Notes: generated from the sequence alone by a model not told the origin. 5,053 nucleotides of DNA from Actinomycetota bacterium (GCA_003154635.1 PMDX01000274.1:1-5053); one strand, 5' to 3'. Numbered from the stretch's first letter, positions 1 to 5,053 are shown. Numbers and translations: made by a program.

Positions 1-333
1 AAGCGCGACGACGATGTTCTTCCCCAGGTCGTGCGCGTCGCCTTCGACCGATCCGATCACGACGAGACCCCTCGTCACGTCTGGCTGGCCTTCCAGCGCG
101 GGCCTCACGATCTCCATCACGTCGTTGAAGGCCTCGGTTGCAAGGATCACGTCGGGAAGGAAGTACTCCCCTTCCTGCCATAACTTACCAGCTTCGTAGA
201 TTCCCGCGACAGCCCCCTTCTGCAGGACGTCCCTCGGCGCCATGCCCGATTCCAGGGCCTTTCGGGCCAGCTCATCCGCCTTGACCTCTTCGCCAGCTTT
301 CACAGCGTCGCTCAGCTCTTTCTCCAAGTCCAC
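1..333 (-). CDS. Methyltransferase-cognate corrinoid (cobalamin-binding) protein, N-terminal part, truncated by window edge
   Basis: The 111 visible residues begin MDLEKELSDAVKAGEEVKAD and show a helical cap domain (about 1-75, including the stretch YEAGKLWQEGEYFLPDVILA) followed by the first strand of a Rossmann B12-binding domain. The motif EGDAHDLGKNIV (residues 97-108) is the DxHxxG signature; H101 is the expected lower axial cobalt ligand. Known family members (MtbC, MttC, MtmC and bacterial relatives) are cytoplasmic proteins of about 200-230 residues that carry a methyl group on cobalt between a substrate:corrinoid methyltransferase and a second methyltransferase acting on tetrahydrofolate, tetrahydromethanopterin or coenzyme M. 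The natural substrate cannot be told from this fragment. The GTG start at 333 is chosen because GGAGG lies five bases upstream and because it gives the usual family N-terminus. It lies 106 bases downstream of the SAM methyltransferase gene on the same strand, so co-transcription is likely. The C-terminus and any partner gene lie off the left edge. Confidence 0.93.
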   Translation of the reverse strand, partial: MDLEKELSDAVKAGEEVKADELARKALESGMAPRDVLQKGAVAGIYEAGKLWQEGEYFLPDVILATEAFNDVMEIVRPALEGQPDVTRGLVVIGSVEGDAHDLGKNIVVAL

Positions 334-338
334 GGCAT

Positions 339-343
339 CCTCC
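339..343 (-). promoter_or_regulatory. Shine-Dalgarno site (GGAGG) for the corrinoid protein gene
   Basis: A perfect GGAGG, reading 343 down to 339, is followed by five bases and then GTG at 333-331. This decides the start over an ATG at 382 that lies in another frame and over GTG at 345. A strong internal site within a 106-base gap lets this gene be translated independently of the upstream methyltransferase. Confidence 0.7.
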
Positions 344-439
344 ACGTTTCGCCTGGAAATCCGGAAACCAGTGCTCGGACATTACTTTCACCCATGCCCC
401 GGCAATCCTGCGCCCGGAAGTGATTCTTCTACCACGGAG

Positions 440-1228
440 TCACTTGACGCCAACATAGTAGAGCCTGTTGAAAGTAACCTGGACGAGGCCGTCCTTCGCG
501 TCTTTTTCCATCTCCTCGCGGACAGCCCCGTTGAAGGCGTCGATGTAGCCGTCGTCGACCTCGGCATCGTAGTAGTCCCTGCACAGAAACCCCTGCGCGG
601 CGCCGGTGTCCCAGATTCCGTACGCCACATCGACGGTGAAATCATCGATCTCGTGGTCAAGGCTGATATACGAGGTCTCAAACCCGCTCTCCTCGAATAA
701 AGCGCGGTAGGCGTCAACGTCCTGCAGCTGGAACCAGGGCTGCTTCCAGTGGGCGAACACCTCGGCAAGCTCCGGGTGCTGAAGGGCGCCCAGGACCATC
801 CGTCCGAACCAGGGTGCAAACTCAAACGTCGCCGGGCAAGCGATACCGAGCCTCCCTGGACGCTTCAGCGCTTCGAACATCGCCCGCATCGCCTTGCCCG
901 CGTCCGCAAACCACTGGAGCGCCGAGTTGCAGAACACTATATCGAACTCATCGTGGTAATCGAGGTCTTCCGCAGCGACTTGACGGAACTCGATGTCGGG
1001 GTACAGCGAAGATGCTTCTTCTATCATCCCTTTCGAGATGTCGGTGCCCACCACGCGCCCGCCGGTCTGCTCCGCGAGCCACTCGGTGATGTGGCCCGGG
1101 CCGCATGCGACATCGAGGACCGACTCGTCTTTCCGAGCCTCGAGCATGTTGAACAGCCTGCTTGCAGCTTCCCTCTGGACGAGCGACTTGTTGCCGTACT
1201 GGTCCGATACCCTGTCAAACGTATTGAT
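440..1228 (-). CDS. Class I SAM-dependent methyltransferase, BioC / trans-aconitate methyltransferase-like
   Basis: With an ATC start at 1228 the product is 262 residues, close to the usual 250-260 of this family. Motif I is VLDVACGPG (37-45), the glycine-rich SAM loop; GTDIS (61-65) supplies the acidic residue for the SAM ribose (D63); AAEDL (85-89) is the adenine-region motif; FDIVFCNSALQWF (95-107) is the motif IV region, resembling the ALQW/FQW segment of Tam and BioC. The C-terminal half, with the segment ending VTFNRLYYVGVK, also resembles Tam-like proteins. The methyl acceptor is unknown: a carboxylate or other small molecule is typical of relatives, but the corrinoid gene downstream suggests a different job. 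The frame has no ATG, GTG or TTG between an ATG at 1336 and an internal ATG (residue 28). The 1336 start adds 36 mostly Arg/Gly-rich residues that look like the out-of-frame shadow of the small ORF there; AGGAG ends seven bases before the ATC. The reading frame is certain, the start is not. Confidence 0.9.
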   Translation of the reverse strand: MNTFDRVSDQYGNKSLVQREAASRLFNMLEARKDESVLDVACGPGHITEWLAEQTGGRVVGTDISKGMIEEASSLYPDIEFRQVAAEDLDYHDEFDIVFCNSALQWFADAGKAMRAMFEALKRPGRLGIACPATFEFAPWFGRMVLGALQHPELAEVFAHWKQPWFQLQDVDAYRALFEESGFETSYISLDHEIDDFTVDVAYGIWDTGAAQGFLCRDYYDAEVDDGYIDAFNGAVREEMEKDAKDGLVQVTFNRLYYVGVK

Positions 1229-1235
1229 TGTCTTT

Positions 1236-1240
1236 CTCCT
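1236..1240 (-). promoter_or_regulatory. Shine-Dalgarno site (AGGAG) in front of the presumed ATC start of the methyltransferase
   Basis: AGGAG reads 1240 down to 1236, seven bases before ATC at 1228-1226. It lies just two bases after the TAG (1245-1243) of the upstream small ORF, the geometry expected for translational coupling. No canonical start codon lies at usable distance in the methyltransferase frame, which makes this site the main argument for non-canonical initiation. Confidence 0.55.
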
Positions 1241-1242
1241 GT

Positions 1243-1323
1243 CTAAAGGCCGAGCGACGTTACCTCGTACTCGAACGCGTAGCCGTTGGCCGCGGCGGCC
1301 ATTCCCTCCACGATGATCTTCAT
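1243..1323 (-). CDS. Possible small protein or leader peptide (26 residues) upstream of the methyltransferase
   Basis: An ATG at 1323 opens a 26-codon frame beginning MKIIVEGMAAAANGY and ending EYEVTSLGL, closed by TAG at 1245-1243. Third codon positions are almost all G or C (only GGA, GTA and CTT are exceptions), as in the genuine genes here, whereas the same frame upstream of the ATG loses this bias. The composition is protein-like: a short hydrophobic start, an alanine run, then aromatic/acidic residues. I do not recognise a family. The ribosome site is weak (GGGG three bases before the ATG). The stop lies two bases ahead of the AGGAG that serves the methyltransferase, so a leader or coupling role is possible. 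Alternatives are the true N-terminus of the methyltransferase displaced by a frameshift (the methyltransferase frame is reached by a -1 shift) or a remnant of a longer gene. Confidence 0.4.
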   Translation of the reverse strand: MKIIVEGMAAAANGYAFEYEVTSLGL

Positions 1324-1568
1324 TGACCCCGGCCAACCCTTTTCGGAAGGTGGTCTCCGCGATTCAGAAAAGCGTGCGAAACCGAACGGGATTCAGGAAT
1401 GCCGCGGCGAACTATGAAATGTGTCTTTATATGCATAATGTGACCGCTTTCCTGACATTTGTCATGGTGGCCTAGTGAAGAGAATATATCATCAAAGCCA
1501 GGTTCAGTAGACATTCGACACAGACGACCGAGGCTCGCAGGCTCACGACCACAAACCGCAGGCGCGCG
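1324..1568. promoter_or_regulatory. Divergent intergenic region between the methyltransferase operon and the deacetylase gene
   Basis: About 245 bases separate the two divergent transcription units and hold no convincing gene. The region is clearly more AT-rich than its surroundings at 1415-1440 and 1480-1495. On the minus strand TATAAA at 1431-1426 is a plausible -10 element for the methyltransferase operon, though no good -35 lies 16-18 bases upstream. On the plus strand TTGTCA (1459-1464) followed by AT-rich sequence at 1483-1490 is a possible, imperfectly spaced promoter for the deacetylase. A near-repeat GATTCAGRAA occurs at 1361-1370 and 1390-1399, 29 bases apart. A short palindrome TATGCATA spans 1430-1437. 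No riboswitch was recognised. Confidence 0.45.
1453..1464. promoter_or_regulatory. Inverted repeat TGACA-TT-TGTCA, candidate operator
   Basis: The two five-base arms are perfectly complementary around a two-base centre. The site lies between the divergent genes, about 22 bases upstream of the minus-strand TATAAA and overlapping the plus-strand TTGTCA that could be a -35 element, so a dimeric regulator bound here could influence both directions. A short palindrome can arise by chance; no regulator gene is visible in the window. Confidence 0.3.
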
Positions 1569-1596
1569 GTGGTGGCACGGAGGCGCGCGGTGGTGG
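1560..1596 (+). repeat. 16-base direct repeat with 21-base period over the deacetylase start
   Basis: The block AGGCGCGCGGTGGTGG occurs at 1560-1575 and again at 1581-1596. The 21-base period keeps the frame, so it duplicates seven codons (Arg-Arg-Ala-Val-Val pattern) and also duplicates the start-site module: each copy has an AGG six bases before a GTG GTG pair. The second copy has the better site (GGAGG at 1579-1583 before GTG 1590). Confidence 0.8.
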
Positions 1597-2465
1597 TTAC
1601 CGCCGCGATCGTACTCGTTCTGCTGGGAGTAGCGGCGCTCGCCTGGGGATGTCGCGGTGGCGGGAACAGCGCGCAGGCCAACTACAACCTGTTCAAGGAC
1701 CTCTCCGCCAGGCTCATCGCTCAATACAAGATCCCCGACGAAGGTCTCATCGAAGGTGGCAAGCTCATAACGTACAAGTCGAACCTGCGGGGCTGCCTCC
1801 CACCGGTCAAGCCGGTTGTCGTGACGAGTGGTAACCCCAATCTCAAGCGAGTGGCGCTGACGCTCGATGACGGGTGGAACGCCGACATGCGCATACTCGA
1901 CCTCCTCAAGGCCTGGAAGATAAAGTTCACGACGTTCCTGATCGGCGGCAGGGGCGTGGTCGACACGCATCCCGAGTTGGTGCGGGCGATAAAAGCAGGC
2001 GGTGGCGAGGTGTGCAGCCATACGTGGGACCATTATGTGATGCGCGGCAAGGACGAGGCGACCGTGATGATGGAGATATGGCAGACCCAGAACGAGATCA
2101 CGGGCATCACTCACCAGGTCTACCCGTACATTCGCTTCAGCGGCGGCGCCTACGACCAGCCCGCGCTCGATTGGACCGCGCGCGAAGGCTTCTGGGTGGT
2201 CAACTGGTCCGTCACCGACAACGATACCGCGGCCAACCCGACCGTCGACAGCCAGGTGAACACGCTCCTTGCCGGCATCAAACCGGGCGCTATCATTCTT
2301 TGCCACTGGGGTGGCCACAACACCTACGAAGTGCTGGCGCGCGCCATCCCCGAGATACAGAAGCGGGGCTACGAGGTGACCTCGCTGACACGGGTTCTCG
2401 AGGGCACTCCTTACTACCTGAAAGGGTCTACCGGCAAAGGGGCGAACAAGTCAGGCACACAGTGA
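1569..2465 (+). CDS. Polysaccharide deacetylase (CE4 / NodB domain), membrane-anchored or secreted
   Basis: A 298-residue protein. Residues 1-28 form an Arg-rich n-region (MVARRR) and a hydrophobic stretch (about 8-26) ending in LAWGC, a poor match to a lipobox, so it is either a signal anchor or an atypical lipoprotein signal. Residues about 94-280 form the NodB domain: motif 1 TLDDG (98-102; D100 predicted catalytic base, D101 metal ligand), motif 2 HTWDH (151-155; both His metal ligands), motif 3 region with R189 in IRFSGGAY, motif 4 region NWSVTDND (212-219), and motif 5 ILCHWGGH with H246 as catalytic acid. CE4 enzymes remove N- or O-acetyl groups from peptidoglycan, chitin-like or other exopolysaccharides outside the membrane; the substrate here is not determinable. 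The start at GTG 1569 keeps the positively charged n-region; GTG 1572, 1590 or 1593 are possible, and GTG 1590 has the stronger ribosome site. The polX gene follows 93 bases on without an obvious terminator. Confidence 0.93.
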   Translation: MVARRRAVVVTAAIVLVLLGVAALAWGCRGGGNSAQANYNLFKDLSARLIAQYKIPDEGLIEGGKLITYKSNLRGCLPPVKPVVVTSGNPNLKRVALTLDDGWNADMRILDLLKAWKIKFTTFLIGGRGVVDTHPELVRAIKAGGGEVCSHTWDHYVMRGKDEATVMMEIWQTQNEITGITHQVYPYIRFSGGAYDQPALDWTAREGFWVVNWSVTDNDTAANPTVDSQVNTLLAGIKPGAIILCHWGGHNTYEVLARAIPEIQKRGYEVTSLTRVLEGTPYYLKGSTGKGANKSGTQ

Positions 2466-2512
2466 CGGTTCGGGGTCACGGCCCGCATCAAGAGTGAGGC
2501 CGCACGTGATAC

Positions 2513-2557
2513 GTCGGGCGCTGGAAGCCGGTCCCGACCTTCGATACGGGAGTCGGG
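2513..2557 (+). promoter_or_regulatory. Two mutually exclusive short stems in front of the polX start
   Basis: GTCGGG at 2513-2518 and GTCGGG at 2552-2557 can each pair over six bases with the single CCCGAC at 2533-2538. The downstream pairing would hide the last base of the ribosome site and the spacer before the ATG; the upstream pairing would leave them free. This is read directly from sequence, but six-base GC stems are common in GC-rich DNA and function is only inferred. Confidence 0.25.
2548..2552 (+). promoter_or_regulatory. Shine-Dalgarno site (GGGAG) for polX
   Basis: GGGAG lies six bases before the ATG at 2559 and supports that start. No other in-frame start nearby is as well placed, and the encoded N-terminus matches the usual start of the bacterial PolX helix-hairpin-helix domain. 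Confidence 0.6.
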
Positions 2558-2558
2558 G

Positions 2559-4292
2559 ATGCCAGCTACCAATGCCGAGATCTCGGGGATATTCGACGAG
2601 ATAGCCGACCTTCTTGAGATCAGTGGAGCGAGCTTCTTCCGAGTGAGGGCGTACCGCAACGCATCGCGCGTCATCAAAGACCTTTCGACGCAGATCACGA
2701 CCATCGCAGCAGACCCCGCCGCAAAGCTCGATGACCTTCCCGGCATCGGAAAAGACCTGGCAAAAAAGATCAAGACCATCGTCGACACGGGAGACCTCCC
2801 GCTCCGCGCCGAGCTCGAAGACCAGATACCGACAGGGCTCATGGATGTGATAAAGATCGCCGGGGTCGGTCCCAGGAAAGCCCATACACTATTCCTCGAG
2901 CTGGGTGTCAAAGACCTGGACACCCTTGGGGAAGCGGCGCAGGCCGGCAAGGTCAAGGATATCAAGGGGTTCGGGCCAAAGACCGAGCAGAACATCCTCG
3001 AGGGCATCTACGCGGTGAAGGGGATGGGAAACCGCATCATGCGCGCCGATGCGGAGGAGTACGCCAACGACATCCTGGAACACATGCGCGCGCTACCGGG
3101 CGTCAGGCACATGGTAGTGGCCGGTAGCTACAGGCGGCTCATGGAGACAGTCGGCGATCTCGACATCCTCATCGCATGCGATGAACCTGCCAGGGCTTCG
3201 GAACGCTTCATCTCCTACCCGGGTACGAGCCGAGTCATCGCGCACGGACGAACCCGCAGCGCGATAGTCGCGGGAAAGAACGTCCAGGTCGATATCCGCA
3301 TCGTCGAAGAAGCCTCCTGGGGAGCCGCACTTCAGTACTTCACCGGTTCGCAGGCTCATAGCGTCGCCCTCCGGGGCATGGCTCTGCGCAAGGGGCTGAA
3401 GCTCAACGAGTACGGCGTCTTCAGGGATGGCGAGAAGATCGCGGGCGAAACCGAAGAGGGTGTCTACGAGGCGCTGGGCTTACCGTGGATCACCCCGGAG
3501 CTCCGCGAGAACCGGGGCGAGATAGCCGCGGCACTGGAGGACCGGCTGCCCGTACTGGTCGAACTGTCGGACATACGAGGTGACCTGCACGCGCATACGG
3601 ACCTCACTGACGGGCGAAACACCATCGGTGAGATGCTGGCCGAAGGCAGGCGCCGAGGTTACCTGTACGTCGCGATAACAAACCACAGCAAGCGCGTGAA
3701 AATGGCCGGGGGCCTCGATGAGCGCGGCCTTATGGAGCACTGGCGTCAGATCGATCTGCTCAACCAGTCCATGTCGGACACGCACGCGCTCAAGGGGGTC
3801 GAGGTCGATATACTCGCGGACGGTTCGCTGGACATCGATGACGAAGTTCTCGCGCAGGCGGATTACGTTCTGGCCTCGGTACACTACGATACGAACATGA
3901 CCCGGCCGCAGATGACGCGGCGCCTCTCAAGAGCTCTTTCAAACCGGCATGTGGATTCGCTTGCCCATCCCACCGGCAGGAAGATCAACGAGAGGCCCCC
4001 GTACGCGGTCAACATGGATGATGTCATCGCGGCCGCTTCGCGTTACGGCTCTGTGCTGGAGCTGAACGCGGCACCCCGCCGGCTCGACATTGACGACCTG
4101 ACCAGCCGATCGGCGCGTGACCATGGCGTGAAGGTCTCAATCGCCACTGACGCTCACAGTGCCAAGGAGATGGACTTCATGCGACACGGTGTCAACCAGG
4201 CTCGCCGTGGCTGGCTCGAAAAAAACGACGTACTCAACACCCTCACCTACCGCTCCCTCATGAAACGCCTCCGCCGACACAACACTCTCTAG
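2559..4292 (+). CDS. polX: DNA polymerase X (family X polymerase with C-terminal PHP nuclease domain)
   Basis: The 577-residue product matches the usual 570-580 of bacterial PolX. Order of domains: N-terminal 8-kDa-type helix-hairpin-helix domain (about 1-75, hairpin LPGIG at 60-64); further hairpins at AGVGPRKA (101-108) and KGFGPKTE (136-143); polymerase palm with AGSYRR (188-193) and GDLDIL (199-204), where D200 and D202 with D245 (VQVDIRI) bind the two metals; YFTGS (260-264), the nucleotide/sugar-checking turn; thumb to about 315; then the PHP domain (about 338-575) with the full metal set visible: H344 and H346, D351, H376, E415, H442, H470, D531, H533. In characterised homologues (Bacillus, Thermus, Deinococcus) this is a gap-filling repair polymerase with PHP-dependent 3'-5' exonuclease and AP-endonuclease activity in base-excision repair. 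The second PHP motif is NHS rather than the common DHS, at a position that is not a metal ligand. All catalytic residues are present, so the enzyme should be active in both domains. Confidence 0.98.
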   Translation: MPATNAEISGIFDEIADLLEISGASFFRVRAYRNASRVIKDLSTQITTIAADPAAKLDDLPGIGKDLAKKIKTIVDTGDLPLRAELEDQIPTGLMDVIKIAGVGPRKAHTLFLELGVKDLDTLGEAAQAGKVKDIKGFGPKTEQNILEGIYAVKGMGNRIMRADAEEYANDILEHMRALPGVRHMVVAGSYRRLMETVGDLDILIACDEPARASERFISYPGTSRVIAHGRTRSAIVAGKNVQVDIRIVEEASWGAALQYFTGSQAHSVALRGMALRKGLKLNEYGVFRDGEKIAGETEEGVYEALGLPWITPELRENRGEIAAALEDRLPVLVELSDIRGDLHAHTDLTDGRNTIGEMLAEGRRRGYLYVAITNHSKRVKMAGGLDERGLMEHWRQIDLLNQSMSDTHALKGVEVDILADGSLDIDDEVLAQADYVLASVHYDTNMTRPQMTRRLSRALSNRHVDSLAHPTGRKINERPPYAVNMDDVIAAASRYGSVLELNAAPRRLDIDDLTSRSARDHGVKVSIATDAHSAKEMDFMRHGVNQARRGWLEKNDVLNTLTYRSLMKRLRRHNTL

Positions 4293-4295
4293 GAG

Positions 4296-4310
4296 CCCCG
4301 GAAATCGGGG
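4296..4310 (+). terminator. Hairpin just after polX, possible weak terminator
   Basis: CCCCG (4296-4300) and CGGGG (4306-4310) form a five-base GC stem around a GAAAT loop, four bases after the polX stop codon. It is followed by a mixed G/T stretch rather than a clear T run, so it may be a weak terminator or only a 3'-end stabilising hairpin. Confidence 0.35.
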
Positions 4311-4334
4311 AGGTGCGTTGTTCTGCGAACGCTG

Positions 4335-4354
4335 CGCGAGCTGGCGACCTCGCG
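4335..4354 (+). terminator. Second hairpin in the polX downstream gap
   Basis: CGCGAG (4335-4340) pairs perfectly with CTCGCG (4349-4354) around an eight-base loop. The following TCTTCG and, further on, GGTTTTCG are only modestly T-rich. Together with the hairpin at 4296 it suggests that transcription is punctuated before the zinc-ribbon gene. Confidence 0.3.
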
Positions 4355-4400
4355 TCTTCGCCAATCGGTTTTCGACGCTCGATATCCGACCTGAACATGG

Positions 4401-4406
4401 TAAGAT
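4401..4406 (+). promoter_or_regulatory. Possible -10 element (TAAGAT) for the zinc-ribbon gene
   Basis: TAAGAT fits the TAnnnT pattern of housekeeping sigma factors and lies about 40 bases before the chosen ATG, giving a short leader. No good -35 is visible 16-18 bases upstream, so the call rests on the -10 and its position alone. Confidence 0.25.
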
Positions 4407-4436
4407 CATGATGCCTGGAGGCGGACATGGGGAAAT

Positions 4437-4442
4437 AGGAGG
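4437..4442 (+). promoter_or_regulatory. Shine-Dalgarno site (AGGAGG) for the zinc-ribbon membrane protein
   Basis: A full AGGAGG lies four bases before ATG 4447, a slightly short spacing. It favours this start over the in-frame ATG ATG pair at 4408 and 4411, which lack a comparable site and would add a Gly-rich tail ahead of the zinc ribbon. Confidence 0.65.
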
Positions 4443-4446
4443 AATC

Positions 4447-5053
4447 ATGTTCTGTAGCGAATGCGGCAACGAGCTACCGGACGATAGCCACTTCTGTACG
4501 CACTGCGGCGCCGGCACGAGCAAGCCGGGAGCGCCGCCGGCGCAACCAGGCAAGACACCGGAGACACCTCCTTCCGGGCCAACGCCCCCGAAAGCCGGCC
4601 CGACCGAACAAATGCCACCGGTGCAGTCGACGGTTCAAGCGGTTGCACCTCCTCCTGCGGAGCCTCCACCTATGCCCCCAGATATTACCGGCGCGGCTCC
4701 CTCGGGAAAACCGAAAAAGAGTATCAAGTGGGCGATCATTGGCGTCACTTCCCTGGTGGTAATCGCTGTAATCGTGGTCGTCTGGCTGTTCGTTTTCGTT
4801 TACGGGGGTGATACCGGCAAGGCGAGGGACCTGGTCAAGAAATCCGACGCGATAATAACGAAGTTGAACTCCAAGGGCGATGAGCTCGGATCATCGGCGA
4901 ACGACCTGATGCACAGTGTCAAGACCTTCTCGAGCACCTCGGACTCCGAGCAGATGGCCGATAAAGTACGGCAGGAGGCCGGCTCGATAAAGTCCGACCT
5001 CAACAACGCGAGTAATGGGTACAGGCAGATCCTCAAGATGAACGGTGTCCAGA
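4447..5053 (+). CDS. Zinc-ribbon, proline-rich, single-pass membrane protein of unknown function, C-terminus off window
   Basis: The 202 visible residues start MFCSECGNELPDDSHFCTHC, a zinc ribbon with two CxxC knuckles (C3, C6, C17, C20) ten residues apart. A Pro/Ala/Thr-rich, probably disordered linker runs from about 23 to 85. A basic patch (KPKKSIK, 88-94) precedes one strongly hydrophobic helix (about 95-119), so by the positive-inside rule the zinc ribbon is cytoplasmic and the rest is outside. The visible outer part (120-202) is charged, Ser/Asp/Lys-rich, likely helical and lacks cysteines. Proteins of this layout are common in Gram-positive and candidate-phylum bacteria, where the ribbon is often a generic tag on varied membrane proteins; no specific function can be assigned. 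It is separated from polX by 154 bases with two hairpins and probably has its own promoter. No stop codon occurs before the right edge. Confidence 0.9.
   Translation, partial: MFCSECGNELPDDSHFCTHCGAGTSKPGAPPAQPGKTPETPPSGPTPPKAGPTEQMPPVQSTVQAVAPPPAEPPPMPPDITGAAPSGKPKKSIKWAIIGVTSLVVIAVIVVVWLFVFVYGGDTGKARDLVKKSDAIITKLNSKGDELGSSANDLMHSVKTFSSTSDSEQMADKVRQEAGSIKSDLNNASNGYRQILKMNGVQ

Noticed and set aside
242..700. Plus-strand open frame of 152 codons across the corrinoid and methyltransferase genes
   Set aside because: It spans the opposite strand of two well-supported genes and their gap, with Ser/Ala/Pro-rich composition typical of a shadow frame.
749..1246. Plus-strand open frame of 165 codons opposite the methyltransferase
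   Set aside because: Antisense to the SAM motif region; no motif of its own and no ribosome site worth noting.
1229..1336. 36-residue N-terminal extension of the methyltransferase from ATG 1336
   Set aside because: Arg/Gly-rich and atypical for the family; better explained as the out-of-frame reading of the small ORF. Kept only as an alternative start.
1320..2318. Long minus-strand open frame (332 codons) opposite the deacetylase
   Set aside because: It lies antisense to a gene with all CE4 motifs; long antisense frames are expected in GC-rich genes, and its sequence shows no recognisable domain.
2414..3007. Minus-strand open frame of 197 codons opposite the start of polX
   Set aside because: It covers the polX helix-hairpin-helix coding region on the wrong strand; low-complexity Ser/Arg/Pro content.
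3480..3884. Minus-strand open frame of 134 codons opposite the PHP domain
   Set aside because: The plus strand carries an intact PHP domain with all metal ligands; the antisense frame has no recognisable features.
2680..4200. Possible inactivation of PolX from the NHS (instead of DHS) PHP motif
   Set aside because: The substituted residue is not one of the nine metal ligands, which are all present, so loss of nuclease activity is not supported.

Overview
The window reads as GC-rich bacterial chromosome: strong G/C bias at third codon positions, GTG starts, GGAGG-type ribosome binding sites and a bacterial-type PHP-containing DNA polymerase X. A corrinoid protein of the methyltransferase-partner type points to an anaerobic or C1/methylamine-using lifestyle. 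The style (zinc-ribbon membrane protein, GTG starts, a TAnnnT -10 candidate) would fit a deep anaerobic actinobacterial lineage, but this is inference and no marker gene settles the taxonomy. There are no rRNA, tRNA, CRISPR or transposon features.

Left block, minus strand (about 1-1323): a likely operon read right to left. It begins with a possible 26-residue small ORF (1323-1243), followed by a class I SAM-dependent methyltransferase of the BioC/trans-aconitate-methyltransferase type (ends at 440). The methyltransferase has no ATG, GTG or TTG where translation should begin, but an ATC sits at ideal distance behind an AGGAG. After a 106-base gap comes a methyltransferase-cognate corrinoid protein, starting at a GTG at 333 and cut off by the left edge just after its cobalamin-binding DxHxxG motif.

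Centre (about 1324-1568): a divergent intergenic region with an AT-rich patch and a TGACA-N2-TGTCA inverted repeat, a plausible shared control region.

Right block, plus strand: a membrane-anchored or secreted CE4 polysaccharide deacetylase (1569-2465), whose start lies in a 21-base-period duplication; then, 93 bases on and without a visible terminator, a full-length DNA polymerase X with N-terminal helix-hairpin-helix/polymerase core and C-terminal PHP nuclease (2559-4292). After two small hairpins comes a zinc-ribbon, proline-rich, single-pass membrane protein (4447 onward), truncated by the right edge.

The left genes form a methyl-transfer unit. The right-hand genes do not obviously share a pathway: cell envelope modification, DNA repair and an unknown membrane function. 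The most unusual point is the start of the methyltransferase: a small ORF immediately upstream, in another frame, and an apparent non-canonical ATC initiation codon.
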